Shown: positions 24,235 through 37,412, numbered from the stretch's first letter. The stretch is 64,000 bases of DNA from Antedon mediterranea (GCF_964355755.1 NC_092677.1:17204101-17268100), one strand, 5' to 3'. Numbers and translations are program-made. Notes: generated by a model from the letters alone, not told the origin.

Positions 24235-27200
24235 GCAGTGTCCAGGTAAGTTATGCACGAAATAGATTGATGATAATTTTATACACAATCAATTTATTAT
24301 GGCATATGTTTTTATTTGGAACATTTTGATTAATAATTATTTAAATAGATATGGCTTATTATTGTAATATTCGGGTTTAAAAAAAATTCCCATAACATAA
24401 TAATTATCAATATGTGTGGGCTAGAGAAATTATTCGGTAAATAAAACCTGGAGTATCTAAGGATTTTGCCTTGATGGGGGTCAAGGAAAGTCCCCTTTTA
24501 TAATTGAATAGTTCAAGTCTGGTTGCAATCCATATAAATATATTCAAATGGTTAATCTACCGTAAATAAGCTAAAATTGATTTTGCACAGTATATATACA
24601 TATGTAAAACACAGAACATGAATTCTAGAATATATATTGTAGTGGAGCTTTGTGGTTTACAATACCAAGGTTCTAGGTCCTAGTGCCAGGATTGTAACTC
24701 ACCGCTCTTTCAACACCAGTCCCTAAGCCTTTTTTTTACTTTGTTTTTAATTAATTATTTAGTTTAAAAGAAAAGGAGTGTATGCATTCTAAATCAAAAA
24801 TATTAAGTTATACTCTTGAATGAATAATCATGATGATAATGATACTAGAGTTCAAAGTGTTATTTTTTGTTTAGTAAACATATTCTGTTGATATTATGAT
24901 AATGTATAAAATTGATTAGTGATTGATATAATTTGGATTAGTAGTTACTGTAGCTTGGATTAAAGAGATTAACCCATAGCAGGAGCCTGTCCTTCATATA
25001 CAGTATTCAACAAAACCGTGTGCAGCAAATTAAAGTTCTATAATGTGTTGTAGTTATAGTAGGTTACAATTTAATTGTGTGAGGTCATTGCCTGTATCAG
25101 TAGGGATGTAACATCATTATATTGAACTGACCTGGGAAATTAGGCTAAGGATTTAATCCTAATTCTGAGGTTACCACGTTGTATAGGTCCACCCAGACCC
25201 ATGGGTAAGGGAAACTCAGACTGGGAGGGGGTTTTTCATTATAGTGTCGTGTTTCTTTCCTAAGGAATTTACATGCTGTTTAAAAATATTATTGTATAAA
25301 TAAGTTAATCTAAAACATGTATTTTTACAAAGTACAAAAAAAAGTTACAGTATGTATCGGTAATTCCCTGTGAACCCCCGTGACTACAGACCTATTAATA
25401 TTGAACAAGAATAAATACAAATATTATTCATAAAAATATGAACTAATATTTTGTTTTACATCATAAATTCTTAACTACTACTAGACTACCATATTAGGGA
25501 AAGTTACAGTATATGTTGAAACTGTGGTTTATTAATGAAGTGATTTAGATAATGATTGTGCAATTGATAAGACATTGGGATTATTATACTAACCTAGTTA
25601 TTGACAATCAGAATTTGTAGATTTATTGATAAATTCTAAAATGATATTTAGATTTTTAGGATTTTTTAGTACTGCCAGTATGTTACAGTATACAGTAGTT
25701 CTGAAGTCATTTTTTTCCGCTATTTTGGAATTGACTGTCATGCATAACCCTAGTGATTTTATTCACTGTCCAGGACAAACATACTGTATACACATTATAT
25801 TTGTTCATTTAACATCTGCTATAAAACATATAGTATAGTAACCAAGGCCTACAAATCTAGCCTAGCTAAAGACTGTCCACAAGAGGACAGGGTATTCCAA
25901 ACCTCTGCAAACCTTAAAAAAAGCAAACCTCATTGAACCATCATAAACTTATTTTTGGGGCAAATCATCATTGGTTAAAATGTAATTACTAAACCCCACA
26001 AACATTTTAAAAAAACATAGCAAACCCCATCAAACCAACATAAAAGTTGGTGAATTGTGTAGTGTAGGCCTACTACACACCTAATATGTCGATTTTTTTT
26101 TTTACTTATTTTGGGGTAAAACATCATTAAACCCATTATGTTTTTATTTTAGGTTTGCGGTGTTTAGCAATACCCCGAGAGGATATTCACCACGAGCTAC
26201 TTGTAGTGCATTGTTTCTCTCTTTTTATCATAATTTACCATAAAACGTACATTTAAGACAAGGAATAACCTGGTTTGATGTTTTTAAAGTAATATATGCA
26301 TTATTTTTACAAAATGTCAACAATTGTAGGGAATGGGTCTTTAAAGTAAATACATATTATCATGTTCCGATTTAATATTATGACAAGATGTTTAATTGAT
26401 TAATTCACTTATTTTCCATCAAAAGTTTATGATAGTGGTTTGTCAAGTGTTCTTTTATTCTGTAAAATTCAATTACTGATTTTGAAATTGAACTTTTGAC
26501 GAATATATTATGTTCCTACTGAGATAAGTTTTCAGATGCGAAAGATAACAAATTATCCACGAATCTGTAATTCTTAATTGGGTAGCGACATCTCAGAGGG
26601 TGGTTCAGCCTTCCTGTAGGTTGAGCATCTTTAGTCAAAGTTAATAAATATTAAACTAATATCTCAAGTGGTTTGTTTCTTGTATCAGCTAGGATAGTAC
26701 CATAACAAATCACATTAGTACAGTGAGGTTAAATCATAACTCATCTATAACTTATTATAATACATCTGAGTGTCTATTTTTAGTTGCTGTTCAGTATTTG
26801 TTCTATTCAATGGTTCTATTGCATGTAAAATTTGTTCGGAAACCAACCTGTATGTAGCCAAATATTCAACTCATAAACATTCATTATTTCTATATTACTG
26901 AAAGCACGTTCCATGAAATGAAACAATCATAATGCGCCAAGATTGTTATCATTATTGCTTTAATTCCTAGCATTACATGTCTCAATATAAAATCCCAGGG
27001 AGGTGTCAATCTTTACCCTGGTGGATGAGAATCTTCACAAACATCTATGCCAAATAATTTCAACTGTATCCCGAGTATAATCACTTAAATAATTGTATGT
27101 AATGAAACAGTGTGAGTGTATTTAAATATTATTAGCCTGTATTTAAACGTTTCCATTAATTATGTATAAAACACACTAAACAAAAAAATGGCTTGTACTG

Positions 27201-27384
27201 GTACTGGTACTGGTTCAAATAACCGTCTCACAGAGACATCTGGTAGCCATTGACTTGAAGTTGGCATTTGGATGTGTTACTTTTAAATGTAGGCCTACAG
27301 TATGAGAGTGACTACTACCAAATTACACAGTCACAAAACAACTTATAAAACAGTTCATATATACAGTTAAAACATTGCTGGGAA
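24235..27384 (+). other. Intron 2, no gene recognised
   Basis: AT-rich. It contains one member of a dispersed repeat pair (26204-26346) and the right half of a foldback element (26869-26898). Short reading frames lack family motifs. Confidence 0.45.
26204..26346 (+). repeat. Dispersed repeat, copy 1 of 2
   Basis: About 145 bp starting TAGTGCATTGTTT and ending GGGAATGGGTCTTTAAA. It is closely matched in the same orientation at 39309-39455 with scattered substitutions and one small gap. No termini or target duplications were identified. Confidence 0.8.
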
Positions 27385-27684
27385 TTATAAATTTCTGTTG
27401 AAGCAGGCTCTAATGAAGTTGCATCTAGTAAGTTGACTTTGTTGTACAACTCTATCAAGTACTGATGGTATCTTCCGACCTCTTCGTTTACTTTGTGTTG
27501 TGTGAAAAGTAAGAATTTTTGTAGGATCTTCATTTTCTTTTCTAATTACATGTCCGATCCAGTTGAATTGTTGCTTGTAGACATATTCTTCTAGCGGTTG
27601 ACAGCCAGTAATTTTGTAGAGATGCACGGAAGTGACAGACAGATAAACTTTCTCTTGCATTATCTCTATAAATAAATTAATCAT
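27385..27684 (-). pseudogene. LINE ORF2 C-terminal fragment
   Basis: A 99-codon open frame on the minus strand includes FNWIGHVIRKENEDPTK followed by SKRRGRK. This matches the W-x-GHV-x-R ... K+RGR pattern found downstream of the reverse-transcriptase domain in many non-LTR retrotransposons. The amino end and reverse-transcriptase core are missing upstream, so this is a truncated copy, antisense within intron 2. Which LINE clade it belongs to cannot be told from this piece. Confidence 0.65.
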
Positions 27685-28263
27685 TTATAATTATTATTTA
27701 ACATTTTACATAATTATGATGGTGCCTGCCTGTCTGAACATTTCTTTGTACGTTAATGTGACATGTTAATTTACATTATGATTTATAATACCAAGATAGA
27801 CACAAGATATTAGATATTACACTTGACAATGTGGGTGTTTTCAGGAAGGAGGTTGAAGTGTCAAAAATCTATTGAAGTAGGATCACTGAGAATGAAGGTA
27901 GTGAGGGTGTTAACATTTTTGGAAAATGTGTTACATTTTTTACGTTATTTGTCATATCTAGAATCATTCTTTTGAAGAAATAAAAAATTATTGACATTTC
28001 AGTTTTTTTTTCTGGAGTAAATTGCATTAAATCTTGAGAACAATAAAAACATACTTTGTGCATAGATTCATTTTAGAGAATATCAAAGCAATGAACTTGG
28101 GCAGGACACACGAATTTATGGATGAAGTTACTGAATGGCAGCCAAGAAATAAAAGAAGAATGAGGGGAAGTAAGAAGGAGAGGTGAAAAAAAAGAATAAA
28201 GGAAGAGAGTAAAGAATGGTGTTGAAAGGTTAAGAGCAGGGAAAATATTAATAAAAGATGTTT

Positions 28264-28674
28264 CTTGGGTAGAAAATGGGCAAGCTGGTGACATGTCTTA
28301 AGCTTGGGTGGAAGACTTTGAATGTGATGAAAATGGGCAAGCTGGTGACATGTCTTAAGCTTGGGTGGAAGACTTTGAATGTGATGAAAATGGGCAAGCT
28401 GGTGACATGTCTTAAGCTTGGGTGGAAGACTTTGAATGTGATGAAAATGGGCAAGCTGGTGACATGTCTTAAGCTTGGGTGGAAGACTTTGAATGTGATG
28501 AAAATGGGCAAGCTGGTGACATGTCTTAAGCTTGGGTGGAAGACTTTGAATGTGATGAAAATGGGCAAGCTGGTGACATGTCTTAAGCTTGGGTGGAAGA
28601 CTTCGAATGTGATGAAAATGGGCAAGCTGGTGACATGTCTTAAGCTTGGGTGGAAGACTTTGAGTGTGATTGTC
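28264..28674. repeat. 57-bp minisatellite, 7 copies, open in several frames
   Basis: ATGGGCAAGCTGGTGACATG begins units at 28276, 28333, 28390, 28447, 28504, 28561 and 28618. Because 57 is divisible by 3 and the unit happens to lack stops, long frames are open on both strands (up to 141 codons on + and 218 on -). These are by-products of the repeat. The array sits in intron 2 and no family resemblance supports a protein. Confidence 0.95.
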
Positions 28675-28701
28675 CCAGCCCACCTACAATCAGCCATTTA
28701 G

Positions 28702-29735
28702 GTTCTTGATTGTGTAAACATTCTCATGTCATGGACAGATAAAATAACAACAGAAAGGAACTTACAACATCAAACTGTTCTATTATATAGATCAAGTTCG
28801 TAGGCTACAAATGAACAATTAACACATCACTAATTATGTCTGTGCTTTTGACAGGCAGGTCGAACAACTTGATTAAACTTTAAATAACCAAGGTTGGTTC
28901 AATTATAAACCAGGCATGTTTGATCCTCTTTTTATGTTGAATTGAATATTGTATGTTGGATTACTTTTTCTTTTGAATTCAAAAAATTAGGTTATCGAAA
29001 GGTCGTTGCATTTTATAGTATACCAGCTACCTTATCTCTTTCATAGATTTAATGGTCTGTCCTGGCATCATAATAATTTGCATAGGCTTTATATGCAATG
29101 TTTTTGACTGTTTTAAGAACTTGTATTATTTAAAAATAAAAGTTCAGATTGAAAGACACTGTCATAATTGTTGTGATATTGCATTATGGATTGTTTGTGT
29201 AATTGTTAGAGCGTTTTCATGACAAATATTACTACTATATGTATGGTAGGAACGAGCCGACCAAAGTAGTGTTTGTTATCAATTTATTTATCTCCCTGCA
29301 GAGAGACATCATTGTGGTATCTAGCATTGACAGGCTTTTAGTTAATTGATTTGAAATATAATACAGTATCTACTATCAAAAATATATTTTAGTCAAAACC
29401 ATTTGTAATTGGCTTTGCCTAGCTCGTGTCAGAATTAATAAATGTTAACATTTTTGTTACCAATTCTCCAATGATTAAACATGAAGGTCAGCTGCCTTAA
29501 GAGAACGGTATTTTGATTGAGTTTTAAATTAAATAATATTTAGTGATTAAGTTGATCTAAATCATTAAATAGTGTATGGTGATGCTTGTACTATATGGCA
29601 TACTTTAGTGTACTAGGAAAGCTTAAGATTATATTAGTGGAATTAATGTGAATAAGCTTGTGTATACTGATTTATGGGGTTCCATGGATAGTTTATTTCC
29701 TATAAATCTAAAGTGATGGTAAATATATATACATG
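28702..29735 (+). other. Intron 2, nothing recognised
   Basis: AT-rich sequence between two tandem arrays. No element ends or exons were found. Confidence 0.45.
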
Positions 29736-30245
29736 TAGGTGGAATGCCTAAAAAAGGAGCTAGGTGAAATTAAAGGAGATGAGTAGAAGACCTAAACATG
29801 AGCTAGGTGGCAGGCCTACAGGACTCTCGGTTGAAAGCCTAAAAAAGGAGCTAGGTGGGATTAAAGGAGATTAGTAGAAGGCCAGAAGGCCTAAACATGA
29901 ACTAGGTGGCAGGCGTACAGGACTCTTGGTTGAAAGCCGAAAAAGGGAGCTAGGTGGGATTAAAGGAGATTAGTAGAAGGCTTAAACATGAGCTAGGTGG
30001 CAGGCCTACAGGACTCTTGGTTGAAAGCCTAAAAAAGGAGCTAGGTGGGATTAAAGGAGGTTAGTAGAAGGCCTAAACAGGAGCAAGGTGGAATTAAAGT
30101 AGATGATCAGAAAGCCTAAACAGGAGCTAGGTGGCAGAGAAGTCTTAGTTGAAATCCTAAAAAGGAGCTAGATTGAAGGCCAAACATGTTTTTTTTTTAG
30201 TGAGGTGCGGGGAAGCTAAACAGGAGCAAGATAGAACTAAAAAAG
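29736..30245. repeat. Imperfect ~91-99-bp tandem repeat (GGAGCTAGGTGG type)
   Basis: Segments reading CCTAAAAAAGGAGCTAGGTG start near 29748, 29839, 29938 and 30029, giving a period of roughly 91-99 bp. Within each, AGCTAGGTGG recurs as a shorter sub-repeat. Copies decay into scattered GGAGC(T/A)AG motifs up to about 30245. The unequal spacing suggests an older array than the 57-, 59- and 68-bp ones. Confidence 0.85.
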
Positions 30246-32474
30246 GAACTTGGATTGGATGGAAGACAATAAGTTCATATTATTGATTACTGTATAATGA
30301 TCAATTACTGTTATAGTCCCAGAATTATCCAAAAAAAATAGGAGGTGTGTCATTATACTTTGGGATTGTATTAACAATTGATTTCAGAGTCTTTTGTCAA
30401 AATTTAGCCTCAATTAAGGGGTGAGGTTATACTCAGTCATAATGGTAAACATTTTTTTAAATAGTATAATAATTAGCAGATAACGTAAACAAGCATAACC
30501 TAATATGACTATTTTATTATACAATGTGTTGTTTTGTACATGTTATTATCAACAGCTTTTGCTCGCTAGGAGGTGTAGATGAAATGAAAACTTCAAATTA
30601 AATTCCTGCTGTTTATTTAATTAAGATCAAGTGCGTTTTGCAACAGACTTCAATGCTGTTCTTGTATTTTTGTTACGTTTACCAAAACATAAAAGCTGCC
30701 AAGCTTTAAAGATGATTCTTAAAAGCTACAATTTTAATACTGTATCTTCTTGAACTGACTTGTTAAATAAACAAAGAACCAGTATGAGAATATACAGATT
30801 ACTGTAAGATATAGAGTAGCTGGTTGTGAGAGATTTATTAATGCTTTTATAGATAAGTGTACTTTGAAGAATTTATAGTGTTTATAAAATCTAATCTGGA
30901 GTCACATTAATGTCTTCAGAGGTAGTGAAATTACAGTGACCCCAGAGACATTCTTCCTCGCTCCTAATCAGAAATAACATTAATTTTGGAGAGGCAAAAA
31001 TCAACAATATAAAAATAGGAAATTAGAATTTGTCTCCCAAAAGGTTTTCTAGTTTCACCATATAAATTGACAGGAGAGAAACATTATCCCTTAAAATAAA
31101 ACCTTACCATTAGTGAAGGATATTTTGCTCTTCTATTGGAAAAAACACTTGATGCTTTCGTTCATTTCACCTTTCTCCATCCATCTTCTCTTAATCTCTT
31201 CATCGTCTGGCTTCTCTTTTTCTTTATCTCTCTTTTTTCTCTTTCATCTCTCTAGTGCATCCTTCTACTTCTCTGCCTAATCTCCCTTAATGATGTAAAC
31301 CTTTTAAAATCAACCGTTTTCATAATGCACTTCAATGCAGTTTATTAGTCTGGAGCCATATGAGCAATTCTGTTGGTTCCCATGAGATTCCTTTATTCCT
31401 TCTTTCCTTTCCCAACCCTTTCTCACCCATTATTGATTGATTACTATTAGTAATTGCTATAAAAATCAATCACTTTAAAATCCTCCTTTTTTCTGATTGA
31501 TGATTACTGAGTACAGCCCACTTGAGCAATCCCTTTATATATCCCATGAGAGAACTTTCCTTTCCCCCAAACCTTTCATCTCTCATTTTATGCCACCATT
31601 AGCAATCATAAAATCATGTTTAATTCTGCTGTTTCCTGATTGAATTTTATGTATGAAGACAGAAAACAAGATTCTTAAAAATTATTCCATTTACAACGGA
31701 ATAAATCAATTAAACATTGGTGTGGTTTGGTGAGACAGATGTTGAATGCATGTTGAGTAAGCAGATGTTACACATGCTATGATTTAATATTCTTAGGCCT
31801 TGATTTGTCAAGTTATGTATCATACACCTGGGCCTGAGTAAGTAGGGGATGCAAAGCTGACAGGATAAGCTCAGGCATTTTCTACATCCCTTGGTGGTTG
31901 AGCTTACCTTTAAGCTGTTAAAACGAATAAATGTTAAAAAAACTTCCAATTGATTGAAAAGTGTTTAAAATTGTGGATTTGAACAGAAATACAAGTTTAA
32001 GAATTGGATCTTCAGTAAATTGATTTTGATGTATAGATTTGTTTTCTCTAAAGAATACAAAAATGAGTCCAACATCCATGAAAGGACTCATGACCCTGTT
32101 TCAGTAACCTCAAATCTTGGAGAATGTTGTAACCTTCTTCCATTTTTACTGCAACATTGTCAATAAAGCAATGGTATTTTTTATTTGAAAGTACAGTGCA
32201 TACCGTAAAATAGATATTGACATATTTTAACTTAATAAATGTCACAATATTGGATTATGGTAAATCATGATGGAATGTTGTCCATTTCATTTTCTCCTTT
32301 TAAATCATTTTGATTTGAATAATTTTTTTTAGAAATTACAGCTAATGAAATTGACTTGCCATATGTATAGATGTTTAATCTTTATATTGTATACCTGTAA
32401 CTTCAAAAAATTTAGTTTTTTGAAAATTGTTTCATGAACCATAAAAAAATAAAATGTGTATATTTCTTTTTTAG
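30246..32474 (+). other. Intron 2, last part
   Basis: AT-rich, with pyrimidine-rich stretches near 31165-31290 (CTTTCTCC, CTCTTTTT). No exon or element was recognised. It ends with the acceptor TTCTTTTTTAG before exon 3. Confidence 0.5.
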
Positions 32475-32803
32475 ATTACCAAATTACAGTACCATTCCAA
32501 GTAAATAGTGATGGAAATTACCTGTCCCACAACCTTCGACCTTCTCGTAGAAGACGGAGTTTGCTAGATGACATTGAAGATGGCGGTCTTGTCCATTTTA
32601 AGGTAGCAGGTTTCGGTGAAGAATTCCATCTAGAGCTGTCCATTAATGAGAATTTAGTAGCCCCGGGTTTTGCTGTGCAGAAGAGGAAAAACGGGAAGAA
32701 TGTTATGGAAGAGTACATTCCAGAAATAGATAATTGTCATTATAATGGAAACTCACAGCATCATAAAGACTCCAAGATTGCAGTTAGTCTTTGTAACGGG
32801 TTG
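32475..32803 (+). CDS. ADAMTS16/18-like: ADAMTS16/18-like metalloproteinase, exon 3 (propeptide)
   Basis: 329 bp encoding the end of codon 59 and residues 60-168. This is the core of the M12B/ADAMTS propeptide (Pep_M12B_propep). It contains SDGNYLSHNL, a tetrabasic RRRR|S that could serve as an early proprotein-convertase site, FGEEFHLELSINENLVAPGF, and CHYNG...SKIAVSLCNGL. These blocks occupy the same order in ADAMTS16/18, including the basic stretch after the SH(N/D) segment. Acceptor TTTTTTAG and donor TTG|GTAAGT are clear. The exon ends in phase 0, so the reading passes to exon 4 as CNGL|TGLIRT. Two cysteines are present, as in relatives. Confidence 0.95.
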
Positions 32804-34107
32804 GTAAGTACATTTTATTAACTAATTGATAATTGATAAAGGAGTTGGAAATGCTCCTCCAAGTTGGAACACCATCCTGGACTAGGGTTATTATGCATTC
32901 AGGAGGAAACTTCCTATGCTCGCTTTATTACACTCTACGTAGGAACAAACTATATATGCTTATTTGAGATTGCCGTTGGCACCCTTGACCATGCTTATTA
33001 TTCAGCTTGCCTATAGAGATGACTGTTGAGCCTACTTGTGGTTCGAAACACCTTGGACCAGGCTGGAGCTAATAATCTGTAATGTAATACCGTATTGTTT
33101 ATGCAAACCCTTGTAGTAGTTAGGATCAGGCCTAGTTTTGAACATCAATCATCATCCTAACCTATTAAATCGTATTTAATGATATTTCAAATTTGGTATT
33201 TGCCGACTCATCAAATTTAACAAAATATGATATGTCAAAATGTCTGCTTCCGTGGCTGTTCCATCAGGAAAGAATAATTAAAGGTTGCGGTTGCAAAGCA
33301 AACAAAATCTTAAGAATGTCTAGGCTGCTGATGACCTTCAAATATCCCATGAGGGGAATCTTTAATTTGTATGTTGTGGTAAATTATCCCCTGGTAGTCA
33401 CATGGGGTTCGTTAGCCAGTGGCGGGCTGCTTAGTGTCAAATATGAAAACATATATAAACAAACAAGTAGCAAGTTTTAAATGTTTTTTTAATTTTGTTA
33501 CCAGTGTTTCATACTGTATAACTGTATGGTGAAGTACATCTTTAGGAATTAAACGTTCATTTGGTCCCATTATATAACACCTAAATAAATTTCTGTCATT
33601 GATTGTTGGTCAAATGCCGTGAAATAATACGCACTATTAAACGATCGTTTAGTAGTATTTTTTCGTGTACAGTACGGAAAAAAATATCTTTTTCGCATTT
33701 GGAAAAATATTTTTTTTATACTATTGCTTTTGAAATACAACAGCGCCACCTATTTTGTACTTTCGCCACGATTGAATGTTATGACTTGTTTCGCCATGGA
33801 AGTACATTTTTGGAAAGAGATATATATGTACTAATTTAGATCAAAAAGGGCATTTAAATTAGCTTTAGATCGTTTAGGATTTTGATTAATTAATGGGAAC
33901 ATCTCTACAAGACATGGAATCGTTGGAAAAAACATAGCCAAGATGAGTTCCAGTTGCCTGTCAAAGTTTCGGTGGTATTGCTGCCTAGCAAGTAGTAGGC
34001 CTAGGCCTGTTAGTATTAGGCTAGGCCAAGGATTGTTTGGTCGTTTGTTGATATAATTAACACTACAGTTGGTGTGTTTATAAAATCCATATAAATAATA
34101 ATATTTA
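32804..34107 (+). other. Intron 3, first part
   Basis: Start of a roughly 25.1-kb intron (32804-57901). A 95-codon frame at 33193-33480 and a 78-codon frame at 33603-33839 show no recognisable domain and are not called. Confidence 0.45.
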
Positions 34108-34657
34108 AAGATGTATTGTCCCTTTGTCAAATTCCAAAAAAATAAAAATAAAAAGATTTCGAAAAAAAGTGGGTCATTTTGAAGTATCATAATAGTTATT
34201 AACTTTCACCAAAAATTAGTGGGAAAAAAAATCATTTAACTGAAATACAGACGTTTTTTTTGTTCAAAAAATAACTTTGACTTCCAGTCAAAGTTTTCGA
34301 TCAAAACATATCTCATAATGCAATGCGCTTATTTGGCTACTCTGTATGCATAATCATAAAACTTCCTCGCGATCTGTGTGAAAACCCCTTCTCAACCGTG
34401 CGAGTTGTAAACAATCCTAATTAGCATCATGCACAATGTATACTCATGGTTTGAAATCTTTGTTTACATTCGCTCGCGACTATTTTTCAGACGAAATGTA
34501 ATCAAATTAATTTAGCTGTTAATTAAGTAAAATTGTTGTTTTTGGCTCGAATTTTTTGACTTAAAGTGAATAACTTTAATATTACTTTGATATAGCCAAT
34601 TAAAATTTAGTATATTTTGACCTTCATTTTTTTGTTTTTCAAGGGACAATACATCTT
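34108..34657. mobile_element. TA-flanked MITE, long form (copy 3)
   Basis: Near-identical partner of the element at 9675-10220, in the same orientation and nearly the same length (550 bp). It has AAGATGTATTGTCCCTT ends and flanking TA at 34106-34107 and 34658-34659. It carries no transposase. Confidence 0.85.
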
Positions 34658-34782
34658 TAATATAATAATAAAAACCAAATGTTACTGTTTTAATCAATGT
34701 AAATCAAAAGTAGGTCTTGACTAGGTCTAGGCTACCTTTTATTTGTTTAAAATTGTAGGAATCTATTTGGATGTTATATAAA

Positions 34783-34946
34783 ACAAATAATGAATGTTAT
34801 ATTCATTTAATGGTACAAATAATGGCATTTGGTGAATGATGAAAGGTTTTATATCAACTCATCTTCGCCTCGTTAAAATATAACCTTTCATCATTCACCC
34901 CATGCCATTATTTGTACCATTACACTCATAAACATTCATTATTTGT
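34783..34946. mobile_element. Foldback element, near-complete hairpin
   Basis: The outer arms ACAAATAATGAATGTT and AACATTCATTATTTGT are exact complements. Inside them, AATGGTACAAATAATGGCAT pairs with ATGCCATTATTTGTACCATT, followed by GGTGAATGATGAAAGGTT with AACCTTTCATCATTCACC. About 70 bp pair on each side of a roughly 20-bp loop with few interruptions. The right half of a second copy lies at 26869-26898. Confidence 0.85.
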
Positions 34947-37287
34947 ATATTACAGTATTAAATATGAAGACATATTGCCTGCAAAGAAACAAGTATAATA
35001 CTGTATTTATGATGTAGTTCAATGAGGTCAGTTTGATATGATTTTGTTTAAAAAGTGCTCAGCAGATTCAGCTTGATTAACAGATAGTTTGAGTGTTTTC
35101 CAAAAGTTATTCAGGTTGTCCAATGCATTTCCTTTAATCAGGGCTTTATTGCATTAAAATTATAAATGAAACATTGAAACTATAGGGCCTTAATATTGAT
35201 AAATTCAAAATAAATAAATGATATGTATCTTAAGTTTAACTATTTAAATATTGAAATATCTGATATGATTCATAGTTTACAATCAATAATATATTTCCTG
35301 ATTTTGTTAGGGGAAATACAAATTATAGAAATGTGATTGAAATGATTTTCCTACACTTCACCTTGAACTAGAGGTGTGAAGATCAGTAGAGCAGACTCCA
35401 TAAAGTCAAATTCATTATAAACAAAGTTTCAACTTTAAGACTCATAAAACATTCATCAGAGTAAAAAGAAATAGGATACAGTAACAGGATTGTACCAACA
35501 ACATTGATCTATGGGCAGTCTCATCAGGGCTAAATTCTAATTTAAAAAAACTCTGAGGCTTGGTTCCCACTAGGATGCAACGCAAAGACATTATTCATCA
35601 ATGGAAAATTCCATTGTCATTTGCATATAAATATACATAGAAATTATGTTTGCTATGAGATATACAAAAACAGATAAATAAAAACAATAACAAAGTGTCA
35701 CATCACTCTTGCACAATACTGACAAGCATTCAGTGCCCGAATGGCCGCTGGATAAAAGCTGAGAGAAACGAGAGATGATGATGATGAGATGATGGACATA
35801 ATGATAAATGCAATGTAAGTATTTGACCAATCGCATCGTTTTACCATATGGGAACCAAGATTAAATAACAGTCGTCTTCAAAACTGGTTTTTAGGACCTA
35901 CTAAAGACACAAAAACGCCTTCCATTCAAAATGCAATTCATACTGAGAGAGAAAGTTCCATAAGCGCATGTATTGCTTACTTTGGCAGCTAGGAACTTTC
36001 TTTCATTGGAAAATACTGTAAATAAGCCTGGGTTTAATGACATGACCTAAAATGCAAAAAAACAGTAGAATATCAATAATGCAGTAATGCAACAAGATTA
36101 TATATTATGTTTTTTTTAATAGAATTCTCAAATTAACCATATTATACTAGGTTTTTTAAGGAAATGTGAATTTATAGTAGTGATTCATTGATCATAATAG
36201 TGGGCATCCCTCCAAGTACAATCAGCAGTGTCATCATAAGCCAGGGAAAATCCCTATTGCGCTATTCTGTCTCAAAACACTAAGAACATCATGCAATAAC
36301 ACTTAACAGACATCAAAATAAAATTTTACGCTAGACAACTTGTTTAGACTTTATTGTTCAGACGAAAACATTTTTTTATATTTCATGGTTTTGAAGATAT
36401 ATAACATACAACTATCGACAGAATTCTGACTTCGTGCAGATTTGAATGAAATTTCTACCAGGGACCACAGATTATCTTCTAGTCGTATCAGTTCCCAGTT
36501 AATAAGTTTCTTGTCCATCAGTTCTTCCAGCGCCATGCAATTCACGCTACCACAAGGGTCAGTTTTGCAGGCCTTTGTTTTGTACACAAACAACGAACAA
36601 AGGTTACAGTAGTGAGGATGATGACAACATTCATGTTATGTTATTAAAAATGATGAAAATTATAATTATTGATGGTTACAATGTGGTCCTTGTTTTTTTT
36701 ATTGTAGCATATGTTCTTCATATCAGTTAAAAACTAACCCTACCAGCTCCTATTTAAATACAGGTGTTAGAAAGCATAGGCGGATTAAAGTGGGGTGGGG
36801 GGATAGGTATAGATGATAGATAGGACACTAATTTCAGTTAGGCACCTAAAATTTGGCATTTTTAGGTCCTTTATTTTTTTATCCGCCACTGGAAAGTGAG
36901 TAACGAATATATATAAAATATCTTAACCCTCTATCCCTTTAAAACGGCTTTTTTTATTGAAAATTTAAATGCAAACTGATACGTACCACATCAAAATCAA
37001 TTTTCGTTGACACAAGTTTGATTTTAAAAAATGAGTAATGTAGGTCTAAGCATGTGGTGAGATCATCCAGGGAAGGCAGTAACATAAAGGTGATAAGGTC
37101 ATTAGACTGACCCTAAAATGAAAAATCTGTCATCCTCGGTAAATATTGCTATATATTTACGAAGCATGAATGTTACAGATGCTTAAAAAGCACAGTAGCG
37201 GTCTTTATCATCATGTATTTAGCAGCTGGCTAGTGGATGACATAAATTATTACATCATGAAGAGGCTCAGATAACCTGTGTATTGTC
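34947..37287 (+). other. Intron 3, nothing certain recognised
   Basis: AT-rich. An 80-codon minus-strand frame at 36351-36593 has mixed amino-acid composition, but no domain was recognised and there is no splice context. Confidence 0.4.
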
Positions 37288-37412
37288 CGTAGGGAATCTC
37301 TACTGGCCTTGTCCATAGGGAATCTCTACTGGCCTTGTCCATAGGGAATTTCTACTCACATTATCCATAGGGGATCTTTACTGGCCTTGTCTGTAGGGAA
37401 TCTCTACTGTCC
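37288..37412. repeat. 26-bp tandem repeat, about 5 copies
   Basis: TAGGGAATCTCTACTGGCC and variants recur at 26-bp intervals (37291, 37317, 37343 and on), with drift such as GGGAATTTCTACTCACATT and GGGGATCTTTACTGG in later copies. Confidence 0.85.

Noticed and set aside
28027-28701. Long open frames (218, 149 and 141 codons) on both strands
   Set aside because: They are generated by the 57-bp tandem repeat, whose length is a multiple of three. No domain or splice context supports a protein.
33193-33480. 95-codon plus-strand frame near exon 3
   Set aside because: No domain, no acceptor and donor in matching phase, and the ADAMTS propeptide continues properly from exon 3 to exon 4 without it.
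36351-36593. 80-codon minus-strand frame with CKTDPCGSVNC
   Set aside because: The composition is mildly protein-like, but there is no recognisable family and no neighbouring exon.
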